Assembly (NCBI RefSeq): GCF_019966495.1 | Contig: NZ_JAIMIA010000022.1 | Span: 1-61,693 of the forward strand | Length of the DNA: 61,693 bases | Source: Tateyamaria pelophila | Lineage (GTDB): Bacteria; Pseudomonadota; Alphaproteobacteria; Rhodobacterales; Rhodobacteraceae | Reading direction: 5' to 3' | Shown here: positions 7,893-16,422 of the stretch, piece by piece | Layout: each line of letters opens with the position of its first letter | How positions within the stretch are numbered: position 1 is the stretch's first letter | Position numbers and translations under genes: made by a program | Notes under the pieces: generated by a model | What the model was told of the DNA's origin: nothing | Seen by the model: the letters and a program-made list of their open reading frames with translations, nothing else | Databases searched by the model: none

Positions 7893-8891
7893 ATGGGCAC
7901 GGCTGAAATCACGAAACCGCAAGATCGTCTGGCGGCCTGGATGACGACCGATATGGAGGCCGTCAACGGCCTTATCCGTGATCGCATGGCCTCGAAACAC
8001 GCACCCCGCATCCCCGAGGTGACCCGCCATCTGGTGGATGCCGGCGGCAAACGTCTGCGCCCGATGCTGACATTGGCGGCGGCGCATATGTGTGGCTATG
8101 ACGGCCCATACCACATTCATCTCGCCGCGACGGTCGAGTTCATTCATACCGCCACGCTGCTACATGACGATGTGGTCGATGAAAGCGCGCAACGGCGTGG
8201 GCGTCCCACTGCGAACCTTTTGTGGGACAACAAATCATCGGTTCTGGTCGGTGATTATCTGTTTTCGCGCAGCTTCCAGTTGATGACCGAAACCGGGTCA
8301 CTGGATGTGCTGCGCATCCTGTCGGATGCTTCTGCCACAATTGCCGAGGGCGAAGTGTTGCAAATGACCGCCGCCCGGGATCTGGCCACGGACGAGGGCG
8401 TGTATCTGCAAGTCGTGCGCGGCAAGACGGCGGCACTGTTTTCTGCGGCGACCGAAGTCGGTGGTGTGATCGCCGGGGCCGATGCGGCCACTGTACGCGC
8501 TTTCTATGATTATGGAGACGCTCTTGGGATCGCGTTTCAGATCGTTGATGACCTGCTGGATTATCAGGGCCAGTCCGCCGCCACGGGCAAGAACGTCGGA
8601 GACGATTTCCGCGAACGCAAGCTGACGCTTCCCGTAATCAAAGCGGTCGCAAAGGCCGACGAGGAAGAAAGAGCGTTCTGGACGCGTACGATCGAAAAAG
8701 GGCGCCAGGAAGACGGCGATCTGGACCATGCGCTGGAGTTGCTGAACCGGCATGGTGCGTTGGAGGCGACGCGGTTGGATGCTGTGGCGTGGTCGGACAA
8801 GGCGAAGGCGGCGCTTGCCCCCTTGCCCGAACATGAACTGCGCACGATCCTGATCGATCTGGCCGACTACGTGGTCGAGCGGATCAACTGA
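7893..8891 (+). CDS. ispB: All-trans polyprenyl diphosphate synthase (octa/decaprenyl type)
   Basis: It elongates allylic diphosphates with isopentenyl diphosphate to make the ubiquinone side chain. It has 332 residues from the ATG at 7893, which follows GGGAG; a TTG at 7878 would add five. The first Asp-rich motif is LLHDDVVDES and the second IVDDLLDY. The GGKRLRPML block binds IPP. Alphaproteobacteria usually make Q10, so decaprenyl is the likely product, but chain length cannot be read here. The last 25 nt overlap the convergent ispE gene. ubiA, which could use the product, lies at 42.5 kb. Confidence 0.9.
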   Translation: MGTAEITKPQDRLAAWMTTDMEAVNGLIRDRMASKHAPRIPEVTRHLVDAGGKRLRPMLTLAAAHMCGYDGPYHIHLAATVEFIHTATLLHDDVVDESAQRRGRPTANLLWDNKSSVLVGDYLFSRSFQLMTETGSLDVLRILSDASATIAEGEVLQMTAARDLATDEGVYLQVVRGKTAALFSAATEVGGVIAGADAATVRAFYDYGDALGIAFQIVDDLLDYQGQSAATGKNVGDDFRERKLTLPVIKAVAKADEEERAFWTRTIEKGRQEDGDLDHALELLNRHGALEATRLDAVAWSDKAKAALAPLPEHELRTILIDLADYVVERIN

Positions 8892-9781
8892 GGCGCAGCA
8901 CGGCTGCCGCCGTTTAACCGCCCCACACGCACCCACCAGTCCGGGTGCGCGGCAGTGATGGCATCAGTCGCAGCCTGGGCCAGATGGACACGTTCGAACA
9001 ACCCGAAACAGGTCGCGCCAGAGCCGGACATCCGCGCCAACCGGCACGTCGGTTCCTGGGCCAGTGCATCCAGAACTTCGGCGATCGCGGGACAATCCTG
9101 CAGGGCGGGAGCTTGCAGGTCGTTGCGTTGTGCAGCCAGCCAATCCAGCACCGTATCGCGGTCTTCAAACGTTTCCGGCCACGGATCGAGGCCCGGATTT
9201 TCCTTGACCGCCAGTCGGGAAAACACTGCCGGGGTAGACACCTGAATGCGCGGATTCACCAGCACGATAGGATACGGGTGAAAGTCAGAAATCGGAGTGA
9301 TCTGTTCGCCAATCCCCTGCACGCGCGCGGGCGCACTCGGCACGCACATCGGCACATCCGCCCCGATGGACATCAAGGCCTGTGCATCATGAAACGTTGG
9401 ATCGCGCGGGGCGTCCTGCCCCTCAAGTGCCGCGCGCAAGGCCAACAGCCCACGATATGTTGCCGCCGCATCCGCTGATCCACCGCCGATGCCGGAGGCC
9501 ACCGGCAATTGCTTGTCCAGATGCATCGAAAGGGGCCGGTCTTGCGCCCAGAACCGCGCCGCCGTCTGCCACATGATGTTGTCATTCCCGGCAAGCTCGG
9601 GTGACGCTTCGGGCCCCGTCACGTCCAGCACATGCGACACGGCCGCGCTGAGTGTTATGGTGTCGCCAATATTTGCGAAGGCCACCAGCGTGTCCAGCAG
9701 GTGATAGCCGTCCGCGCGCTTTCCGGTGACATGCAAACAAAGGTTGATCTTGGCTGGGGCAAAAACCTCAACCTTCGTCAT
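8867..9781 (-). CDS. ispE: 4-diphosphocytidyl-2-C-methyl-D-erythritol kinase
   Basis: A GHMP kinase of the non-mevalonate isoprenoid pathway, which phosphorylates CDP-methylerythritol. It has 304 residues. The N terminus FAPAKINLCLHVTGKRADGYH is the family signature, with the ATP-binding glycine loop PVASGIGGGSADAAAT near residue 93 and the C-terminal motif RMSGSGATCFGLF. Its start overlaps the end of the TPR gene by 14 nt. Its end overlaps the convergent polyprenyl synthase by 25 nt. Both flanking products serve isoprenoid metabolism. Confidence 0.95.
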   Translation of the reverse strand: MTKVEVFAPAKINLCLHVTGKRADGYHLLDTLVAFANIGDTITLSAAVSHVLDVTGPEASPELAGNDNIMWQTAARFWAQDRPLSMHLDKQLPVASGIGGGSADAAATYRGLLALRAALEGQDAPRDPTFHDAQALMSIGADVPMCVPSAPARVQGIGEQITPISDFHPYPIVLVNPRIQVSTPAVFSRLAVKENPGLDPWPETFEDRDTVLDWLAAQRNDLQAPALQDCPAIAEVLDALAQEPTCRLARMSGSGATCFGLFERVHLAQAATDAITAAHPDWWVRVGRLNGGSRAAPQLIRSTT

Positions 9782-11483
9782 CAGCCACCTTCAAAGGTTC
9801 CGAACCTTCTTCTTCCAGGACCTCATCCAGCCCAACCTCCAGCTTGCGGCGAATACGCTCCGGATCGGCTTCGCCATCCGCGTCATCCGGGTCCACGAAG
9901 CTCAGGGCGCGAGTCCACTGGAACTGCGCTTCGCGTTTTCGATCGACAGCCCAGTACACGTCCCCAAGGTGGTCGTTGACGACCGGATCAATGGGCAAGA
10001 GTTCGACGGCACGTTCCATATACTCCACCGCCTCTTCATAGCGGCCGAGGCGGTAGAGGACCCATCCTAGCGAATCGACGATGTAGCCACTGTCCGGGCT
10101 GGCTGCCACTGCCTCCTCGATCATTGACAGCGCCTCATCCAGCTTGATCTGCTTTTCCACCAGTGAGTAGCCCAGATAATTCAAAACCTGCGGCTGCCCG
10201 GGGTTCAGCTCAAGCGCCATGCGGAAATCCGCTTCTGCGCGCGGCCATTCCTTGATCCGTTCCAACGAAATCGCCCGCGCATAATAAAGGAACCAAGCCG
10301 CACGCGCGCCATCGTCGGTCAATTCAAGGGCGCGGTCATAAGCCACGACAGCCTCTTCGAATTTGTCCTGCTGACGCAATACGTCCCCCAAAGTGGAGTG
10401 CACGATCGCCAGATCACCAAACCGTTTCGCCAGCTGCTCCAGAACTTCGATCGCCGCGTCTGGCCTGCCGGACCGCCGCAGAACCGCGGAGCGCCCAAGC
10501 TCAGCCGCATGAAAGGCGGGATGATCCGCAGGGACTTCCTTATAGGCCGCATTGGCAAGGTCGTACTGCTCCAGACTGTCCAGCAATTCCGCGCCCAGAA
10601 GCAGGGAATCGATGTGGTCTGGCCTTAGATAATGCGCCAGCCGGGCGTAGAGAAGGGTGTAATCGGCCCCCGCGTCTTGCCGCAATGCGCCTGCCACGGA
10701 ATAAAACACCTCCGCGGCGCCGTCGCGCGCCGAGGTGATGTGGGTAAATGGCAATGTCTCACCCGCTTCGAGCGTCGCTGCAAAGGCGGTCAGTTCCGGA
10801 TCGGTCGCCGCGCCAAAAGCACTCCGGATCGCGGCGAGGGCTTCTTCATTCCGTCCCAGTTGGGATAACACCTCTGCCCGCGCCATCGCGCCGCGCCGCG
10901 TCTGCTGCAAGGGGCCGCCATCCTGGCCCTGAAAGATCGCTTCCGCCGCTTCGAAGTTACCCAGACCCCCAAGCGCCATCGCCTTGTGATACAGCGCAAA
11001 TCCCTGCAATCCGGATTGCTCCGCGATTTCATCAAACTTGGCCATGGCTGCCGGTTGGTCACCGGCCCCCACATGCGCCCAGGCCGTCAGCAAGCTGTCC
11101 ACCAGCGGGCCAATGCCCTGCGTTTCCGGGTCGCGTGCAAGATACGCGGCATAGTCCTCGTCTTGAAACAAGGTCGCGATCGTCGTCATATGTGCGATCT
11201 GGCTGCGCAGGCCGCTGGCCTCGAGTGCCGTAGCCAATGGTTTGGCCCGGTCGATCCGGCCGAGGGCAATCTGTGAAACAATCGCGTCCTCCGTGATTTC
11301 GGGATTCCCCGGATCACGCGCCAATGCCTGCATGTAATACCGCCCCGCCGCCTCAAAATCGCTACGTGCGGCGGCATGTTGGCCCGCCAGATAGGCCCCC
11401 GAAAACGATTCCGCGACCGCGGGAACGGTAAGTGCCACGATGATGGCGAGCCCTGCGGACGTAGACTTTAAAATTCGGATCAC
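9768..11483 (-). CDS. Exported tetratricopeptide-repeat protein
   Basis: About 571 residues from a GTG at 11483, chosen because AGGAG lies 10 nt upstream and it begins a good signal peptide (basic MIRILKS, a hydrophobic core, then VPAVAES). The upstream extension of the frame lacks these features. The mature part consists of TPR-like helical repeats. The clearest are toward the C terminus (ALELNPGQPQVLNYLGYSLV, SPDSGYIVDSLGWVLYRLGR, LPIDPVVNDHLGDVYWAVDR). It is probably periplasmic and protein-binding. It lies upstream of ispE with a 14-nt overlap; a functional link is unknown. Confidence 0.85.
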   Translation of the reverse strand: MIRILKSTSAGLAIIVALTVPAVAESFSGAYLAGQHAAARSDFEAAGRYYMQALARDPGNPEITEDAIVSQIALGRIDRAKPLATALEASGLRSQIAHMTTIATLFQDEDYAAYLARDPETQGIGPLVDSLLTAWAHVGAGDQPAAMAKFDEIAEQSGLQGFALYHKAMALGGLGNFEAAEAIFQGQDGGPLQQTRRGAMARAEVLSQLGRNEEALAAIRSAFGAATDPELTAFAATLEAGETLPFTHITSARDGAAEVFYSVAGALRQDAGADYTLLYARLAHYLRPDHIDSLLLGAELLDSLEQYDLANAAYKEVPADHPAFHAAELGRSAVLRRSGRPDAAIEVLEQLAKRFGDLAIVHSTLGDVLRQQDKFEEAVVAYDRALELTDDGARAAWFLYYARAISLERIKEWPRAEADFRMALELNPGQPQVLNYLGYSLVEKQIKLDEALSMIEEAVAASPDSGYIVDSLGWVLYRLGRYEEAVEYMERAVELLPIDPVVNDHLGDVYWAVDRKREAQFQWTRALSFVDPDDADGEADPERIRRKLEVGLDEVLEEEGSEPLKVADDEG

Positions 11484-11633
11484 GAGGAATGCGCTCCTGT
11501 TTTGGCCATTGCGTGCATATCGCACCGTTTCAAGGTTATCACGGCCAGTTGCCGTTGCAATCGCACAAGCGTCGCAGGCCAATGACATCCGCGCGATCAC
11601 ACGGAATAAGGCCGCTTATAGCCCGAACAAAAC

Positions 11634-11659
11634 AAAGGCGCGAGTACCCCCGCGCCTTT
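11634..11659 (-). terminator. Terminator of the ETF-QO gene
   Basis: A 9-bp stem (AAAGGCGCG at 11634-11642, complement at 11651-11659) is followed on the minus strand by T-rich sequence, 24 nt after the stop codon. Confidence 0.8.
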
Positions 11660-11682
11660 CACATGATCCGGTCGATTTGCCG

Positions 11683-13332
11683 TTACATGTTGGGATAGTT
11701 TGGCCCGTCGCCCCCTTGAGGCGTTGTCCAGTTGATGTTCTGGCTGGGGTCCTTGATATCGCAAGTCTTGCAATGCACGCAGTTCTGGAAGTTGATGACA
11801 AAGCGCGTGTCTTTGCCTGCCTCTTCCACAAACTCGTAAACCCCGGCAGGGCAATAGCGCGCGGACGGGCCCGCATATTTGGCAAGGTTCACCGCGACGG
11901 GCACCGATGCATCCTTGAGATGCAGGTGCGCAGGCTGGCTTTCCTCGTGATTGGTAAAGGAAAACGCCACGTTGGTAAGCCGGTCGAAAGACAATTTGCC
12001 ATCCGGTTTGGGATAGTCGATCGGCTTGTGCTTGCTCGCCTCTTCAGTGGCATCCGCGTCGTTCTTCCCGTGCGATTGTGTGCCAAACACGGAAAACCCG
12101 ATGGTGTTGGTCCACATATCAAGACCACCCAGCATCAGGGAGGCCGTCAGCCCGTATTTCGACCACAGCGGTTTCACATTGCGCACCCGTTTCAGGTCAG
12201 CGCCGATTGCACCCTCGCGCACCTCGGTCTCATAGGCCGTCAACTCGTCGCCTGAACGCTCGGCTTTGATCGCGTCAAAGGCCGCTTCGGCCGCCGCTTT
12301 GCCCGACAGCATCGCGTTGTGGTTGCCCTTGATGCGCGGCACGTTGACCATCCCCACCGAACAACCCAGCAGCGCCACGCCAGGGGCCACCATCTTGGGC
12401 ATCGACTGATAGCCACCTTCGGAGATAGCACGCGCACCGTAAGCCACCCGCTTTCCGCCCTCCAGCAAATCCGCCACCATCGGGTGATGCTTGAAGCGCT
12501 GGAATTCCATGTAGGGGAACAGATACGGATTCTTGTAGTTCAGGTGCACCACAAAGCCGACATAGACCTGATTGTTCTCAAGGTGATAGATGAACGATCC
12601 GCCACCCGCATTGCTGCCCAGCGGCCAGCCCATCGTGTGGGTGACCGACCCTTCGCTGTGCTTTTCCGGGTCGATCTCCCAGATCTCTTTCATCCCAAGG
12701 CCGTATTTCTGCGGCTCCTTGCCTTTGGACAGATCGTATTTGGCGATGACTTCCTTGGCGAGCGAGCCCCGCACGCCTTCCGACAGGAACACGTACTTGC
12801 CGTGCAATTCCATGCCGGGCTCAGTGCCCTCGCCGATCGACCCGTCAGCCTCAAGGCCGAAGACGCCCGCAACCACGCCTTTGACCTCGCCGTTTTCGCC
12901 ATAGACCAGTTGCGAACAGGCCATGCCGGGGAAAATCTCGACACCCAGTTCTTCGGCCTGCTCCGCCATCCAGCGGCACACGTTGCCCATCGACACGATG
13001 TAATTGCCGTGGTTGTTCATCAGCGGGGGCATCGGAAAATTGGGGATGCGCAACTGCCCCGCCTCGCCCAGCATATAAAAATTGTCGTCCTTCACAGGCA
13101 CGTTCAACGGCGCGCCCTTGTCTTTCCAATCCGGGATCAACGCATCAAGGCCACTCGGATCAAGTACTGCCCCAGACAGGATATGCGCGCCAACTTCGGA
13201 GCCCTTCTCAAGAACCACAACATTCAGGTCCGCATCCAACTGCTTCAACCGGATCGCAGCAGACAGACCCGCAGGGCCTGCACCCACGATCACAACGTCG
13301 TACTCCATCGTTTCGCGTTCAATCTCGGCCAT
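11683..13332 (-). CDS. Electron transfer flavoprotein-ubiquinone oxidoreductase
   Basis: A membrane-associated FAD and 4Fe-4S enzyme that passes electrons from ETF (fed by acyl-CoA and other dehydrogenases) to ubiquinone. The 549 residues match the family. The FAD-binding Rossmann motif DVVIVGAGPAGLSAAIRLK is at about 11-30. The iron-sulfur cysteines are visible near the C terminus in RYCPAGVYE and FQNCVHCKTCDIKDP. A good AAAAGGAG site precedes the ATG. It is monocistronic with its own terminator. The acyl-CoA dehydrogenase at 24-25.7 kb is a plausible electron source. Confidence 0.96.
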   Translation of the reverse strand: MAEIERETMEYDVVIVGAGPAGLSAAIRLKQLDADLNVVVLEKGSEVGAHILSGAVLDPSGLDALIPDWKDKGAPLNVPVKDDNFYMLGEAGQLRIPNFPMPPLMNNHGNYIVSMGNVCRWMAEQAEELGVEIFPGMACSQLVYGENGEVKGVVAGVFGLEADGSIGEGTEPGMELHGKYVFLSEGVRGSLAKEVIAKYDLSKGKEPQKYGLGMKEIWEIDPEKHSEGSVTHTMGWPLGSNAGGGSFIYHLENNQVYVGFVVHLNYKNPYLFPYMEFQRFKHHPMVADLLEGGKRVAYGARAISEGGYQSMPKMVAPGVALLGCSVGMVNVPRIKGNHNAMLSGKAAAEAAFDAIKAERSGDELTAYETEVREGAIGADLKRVRNVKPLWSKYGLTASLMLGGLDMWTNTIGFSVFGTQSHGKNDADATEEASKHKPIDYPKPDGKLSFDRLTNVAFSFTNHEESQPAHLHLKDASVPVAVNLAKYAGPSARYCPAGVYEFVEEAGKDTRFVINFQNCVHCKTCDIKDPSQNINWTTPQGGDGPNYPNM

Positions 13333-13541
13333 GATCGGGGGCTCCTTTTAATCGTGTTAATCGTGTTGCAAGGCCTCGATGGCCCCAAATAAAACCGTTC
13401 GGATTTGGCTAGCTTAGCACTGGCAGCAATGCAATCGCGACACCGCGTAAAAACGGGGCAAGGCGGCGATGCGTCACAGAATCCTTGGCTTTGCAGGCGC
13501 GGGCGCCCATGGTGCAAGCACCGAACTCGAAGGAACATCAT

Positions 13542-13850
13542 ATGGCCGTAACCCTGCAAGTCTTGTACCCGATCACTGATGGCAGCACATTTGACAATGA
13601 CTATTACGCGTCCACCCACATGGGTTTGGTCCGTGCGCATATGGGACCACATATCAAAAGCACGGTCGTGACAAAGGGTTTGGCAGGCGGACCAGACACA
13701 CCGCCTGCATTTCACGCCGTGGCGACCATGGTCTTTGCAGATCAAGACGCATTGGACGCGGCGATGGCCGTCGCTGGGCCCGTCCTGGCTGATATTCCCA
13801 AGTTCACAAATGCCGCGCCCCAAATGCTGATCGGCCAGACCTACGACTGA
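13542..13850 (+). CDS. EthD-like dimeric alpha/beta-barrel protein
   Basis: A 102-residue protein starting MAVTLQVLYPITDGSTFDND. The spacing of the first strand, the YYASTHMGLVRAHMG block and the later AFHAVATMVFADQDALDAAM fit the EthD family, small ferredoxin-fold dimers often found in aromatic or ether degradation. The substrate is unknown. AAGGA precedes the ATG. It is divergent from the ETF-QO gene and its last 10 nt overlap the convergent soxR. Confidence 0.78.
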   Translation: MAVTLQVLYPITDGSTFDNDYYASTHMGLVRAHMGPHIKSTVVTKGLAGGPDTPPAFHAVATMVFADQDALDAAMAVAGPVLADIPKFTNAAPQMLIGQTYD

Positions 13851-14299
13851 TCCGGGCGATCGCCCATCAGATACCGAGGGCCTGTGCCACGTTTCGCGGC
13901 CCGGTCTGCGGGGTTATACAGTGCACAAGCCTCAAGGCTGAGGCAGCCACACCCAATGCACCCGTCCAGCGTATCGCGCAGCTTCTGCAGCCGCGCGATA
14001 CGCTGATCCAACCCTGCCCGAAAGGCGACGCTGATACGGGCCCAATCCGCCTTGGTCGGCGCGCGATGTTTGGGCAACCGGTCCAGTTCGGTACGGATCT
14101 GCGGCAACGAAAACCCGAATTGCTGCGCAATCATCACAAAACTCATACGCCGGATGTCCGCGCGCTGAAAGCGCCGCCGACCGGCATCGTTGCGCCAGGG
14201 AGAAATGAGACCCTGTTCCTCATAAAAACGGATTGCGGATACGGCCAGGCCCGTACGCGCCGCAATGTCACCAATGCTCAGCCCATCTGAAACAGCCAT
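13841..14299 (-). CDS. soxR: Redox-sensitive MerR-type activator SoxR
   Basis: A 152-residue MerR-family regulator. The N-terminal winged helix (LSIGDIAARTGLAVSAIRFY) is followed by a dimerisation helix and the 2Fe-2S site CIGCGCLSLEAC. Its Cys114, Cys117, Cys119 and Cys125 have the same spacing as E. coli SoxR. In the family, oxidation of this cluster by redox-cycling compounds activates transcription. A near-perfect SoxR box lies just upstream in the divergent region, so the VOC gene is the likely target. GAGG precedes the ATG. No soxS is present, as expected outside enterics. Confidence 0.95.
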   Translation of the reverse strand: MAVSDGLSIGDIAARTGLAVSAIRFYEEQGLISPWRNDAGRRRFQRADIRRMSFVMIAQQFGFSLPQIRTELDRLPKHRAPTKADWARISVAFRAGLDQRIARLQKLRDTLDGCIGCGCLSLEACALYNPADRAAKRGTGPRYLMGDRPDQS

Positions 14300-14315
14300 A
14301 AAAAAAACCTCTTGA

Positions 14316-14333
14316 CCTCAAGTTCACTTGAGG
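14316..14333. promoter_or_regulatory. SoxR box in the soxR-VOC divergent region
   Basis: An 18-bp dyad with arms CCTCAAG and CTTGAGG differs from the enterobacterial SoxR operator only at the centre. It overlaps a TTGACC -35 element (14312-14317) directed at the VOC gene. A long spacer is expected for MerR-family activation. The -10 element is not obvious (candidate GACACT near 14337). Confidence 0.9.
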
Positions 14334-14370
14334 TGGGACACTGCACGCAGTTATCATGAAAGGAAAGCCA

Positions 14371-14751
14371 ATGATTGCTCACCTCGAACATACGAATTTC
14401 ACAGTTCAGGACCCCGACAAGACTGCCAAGTGGATGTGTGACCTCTTTGGCTGGCATATCAGATGGGCAGGGGCCGCCATGTCCACAGGGCGCACCGTCC
14501 ATGTGGGCACCGACACCCATTATCTCGCGCTCTTTTCCCCCGGCCAGCCGGTCAAGACCACGGAGGACCATCACGCCACCATCGGCGGCCTCAACCATCT
14601 GGCCGTCGTCGTCGATAACATCGACGCCATGGAACAGGCCGTGACGGCCCAGGGGTTTACGCCCGTCAATCACGGCGACTACGAACCGGGCCGCAGATTC
14701 TACTTTCACGACGAGGACGGCATTGAATACGAAGTGGTCCAATACGACTGA
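14371..14751 (+). CDS. VOC (glyoxalase-fold) protein, predicted SoxR target
   Basis: A 126-residue single-unit vicinal-oxygen-chelate protein. The beta-alpha-beta modules start with [20 protein letters not shown] and [17 protein letters not shown]. Possible metal ligands are the early His, the His of NHLAVVV and the late Glu of [10 protein letters not shown]. The ATG at 14371 is preferred because AAAGGA precedes it by about 6 nt; an in-frame ATG at 14356 lacks a site. The substrate is unknown; detoxification of a redox-active compound or aldehyde is an inference from the SoxR box. Monocistronic. Confidence 0.85.
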   Translation: MIAHLEHTNFTVQDPDKTAKWMCDLFGWHIRWAGAAMSTGRTVHVGTDTHYLALFSPGQPVKTTEDHHATIGGLNHLAVVVDNIDAMEQAVTAQGFTPVNHGDYEPGRRFYFHDEDGIEYEVVQYD

Positions 14752-14799
14752 ACCGCCCCCTCTTCTCTGTTCCGGAAAATCCCGGGGAGGCCGAAGGCC

Positions 14800-14814
14800 G
14801 GGGGCAGCGCCCCC
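14800..14814. repeat. Short perfect palindrome (GGGGGC-AGC-GCCCCC)
   Basis: A 6-bp G/C stem with a 3-nt loop, preceded by a GGCCgaaGGCC mini-hairpin, 48 nt after the VOC stop. It looks like an intergenic palindromic element or a T-poor terminator. Confidence 0.5.
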
Positions 14815-14874
14815 TTGGAAATCCACTTGCATTCCACCACGCCATTGGGTCAGGTAAGGGTCAACACCTTGACA

Positions 14875-14897
14875 GGCGGCCTTCGACGGGGGCCGCC
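14875..14897 (+). promoter_or_regulatory. Hairpin upstream of greA
   Basis: A 7-bp stem (GGCGGCC at 14875-14881, complement 14891-14897) ends about 24 nt before the greA ATG. It overlaps the end of a TTGACA-like element at 14869-14874. It may be a leader structure if transcription starts further upstream. Confidence 0.4.
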
Positions 14898-14921
14898 CTC
14901 ACCATATCTGGACGCCTGCCA

Positions 14922-15392
14922 ATGGATAAGATTCCGATGACCCGCGCCGGGGCACTTGCCTTGGAAACCGAGCTCAAGCTTCTCAAGACCGTAGAACGTC
15001 CTGCAATCATCAAGGCGATTGCAGAAGCGCGCGAACACGGGGATTTGTCCGAGAACGCGGAATATCACTCGGCCAAGGAAAAACAGTCCTTCATCGAAGG
15101 CCGGGTCAAGGAACTTGAAGGTGTGATTTCACGGGCCGAGGTCATCGATCCGGCCAAACTCTCGGGCTCGATCAAATTCGGGGCAACCGTCACGCTTGTC
15201 GACGAAGATACCGATGCGGAAAAGACCTATCAGATCGTCGGAGAATACGAGGCCAACATCGAAAAAGGGCTTTTGAACATAAAATCGCCGATCGCCCGCG
15301 CCCTGATCGGCAAAGAAGAGGGCGACAGCGTCGAAGTGCGTACTCCAGGCGGCGAAAAGTCCTATGAAGTCCTGAAAATCAGCTATAGCTGA
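14922..15392 (+). CDS. greA: Transcription elongation factor GreA
   Basis: It rescues backtracked RNA polymerase by stimulating transcript cleavage. The 156 residues match the family. The N-terminal coiled coil (about 1-75) carries the acidic tip residues in [20 protein letters not shown]; the C-terminal FKBP-like domain follows, with [19 protein letters not shown]. The ribosome site is weak (GGACG). An unknown membrane-protein gene starts 4 nt after the stop, so the two probably share a transcript. Confidence 0.96.
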   Translation: MDKIPMTRAGALALETELKLLKTVERPAIIKAIAEAREHGDLSENAEYHSAKEKQSFIEGRVKELEGVISRAEVIDPAKLSGSIKFGATVTLVDEDTDAEKTYQIVGEYEANIEKGLLNIKSPIARALIGKEEGDSVEVRTPGGEKSYEVLKISYS

Positions 15393-15396
15393 GGCC

Positions 15397-16419
15397 ATGG
15401 CCGACAAGACAAATCAGCAATCGCGACCGACCCCGCTCGGGATCTATGACAAACCTCAATCCGGAGGCGTCACAGGGATCGAAGTGGTCGCCGTCATCCT
15501 GTCCGCCATATGGCTGATCGGCGCCGCCGCCGTTTTCCTGATGGGCGGCGACAGCCCTGCCGAAAGTGTCGATAGCACGCGTTTTTTGGTCACGATGCTT
15601 GCGGTGTTCATGCCTGTCGCGATGATCTGGGTTGCAGCCACTGCCGCCCGCTCCAGCCGTGTCATGCGTGAAGAAAGCCAGCGCCTACAGGCCGCCATTG
15701 ATGCCATCCGTCAGGCCTATATCGCACAGCAACAGGGGCGCGACATGGGGGCTGAACCTTCGGTTGCGCGCAGACTGGATGAAATCGCCGCTGCGACCCG
15801 TAAAACGGAAACCGCGCTCGCCACGTTTCAAACCCGGCGCGACGGCGATCAGCAACAACACTTTCGGCCGCCCGCGCAACCGGCACCGGCCCCGGCAGAC
15901 GACCAACCCGCTCTGGCCCTCGGCACGACAGCCGAAGATATGGCCCCTCCGCTGGCCAAATCCGATTTCATCCGCGCGCTGAATTTTCCCGAAACCGCAG
16001 AAGATGAAGAAGGCTTCGCCGCGTTGCGAAAGGCGATGAAAGACCGCGAAACAGCGCAACTGGTTCAAGCTGCACAGGATATACTCACCCTGCTCAGCCA
16101 GGACGGTATCTACATGGATGACCTGCGCCCTGATCGCGCCCGGCCCGAGATCTGGCGTGAATTTGCCAATGGTGCACGCGGGCGGGCCGTGGCACCGCTG
16201 GGCGGCGTGCGCGATCGCTCGTCGCTGGCCCTGACCGCCGGACGGATGAAACAAGACCCGATTTTCCGCGACGCCGCGCACCATTTTCTGCGTCGCTTCG
16301 ACAAGGCCGTCTCCGCCTTTACGGAAACTGCGACCGATGCGGACATATCATTGCTCAGCGACACGCGCACCGCGCGCGCCTTCATGCTCTTGGGCCGGGT
16401 TGCAGGCACGTTTGACTGA
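15397..16419 (+). CDS. Unknown membrane protein with coiled-coil region, downstream of greA
   Basis: A 340-residue protein I do not recognise by name. A short cytoplasmic N terminus is followed by two membrane segments (about 27-50 and 63-85), a helical region likely to form a coiled coil (about 90-145), a Pro/Ala/Gln-rich linker (about 150-180) and a conserved-looking soluble C-terminal domain (about 185-340, starting KSDFIRALNFPETAEDEEGF). The order suggests an inner-membrane anchor presenting a cytoplasmic domain. It starts 4 nt after greA, so it is likely co-transcribed; it converges with the moeA fusion gene, 3 nt from its stop. Confidence 0.8.
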   Translation: MADKTNQQSRPTPLGIYDKPQSGGVTGIEVVAVILSAIWLIGAAAVFLMGGDSPAESVDSTRFLVTMLAVFMPVAMIWVAATAARSSRVMREESQRLQAAIDAIRQAYIAQQQGRDMGAEPSVARRLDEIAAATRKTETALATFQTRRDGDQQQHFRPPAQPAPAPADDQPALALGTTAEDMAPPLAKSDFIRALNFPETAEDEEGFAALRKAMKDRETAQLVQAAQDILTLLSQDGIYMDDLRPDRARPEIWREFANGARGRAVAPLGGVRDRSSLALTAGRMKQDPIFRDAAHHFLRRFDKAVSAFTETATDADISLLSDTRTARAFMLLGRVAGTFD

Positions 16420-16422
16420 CGG

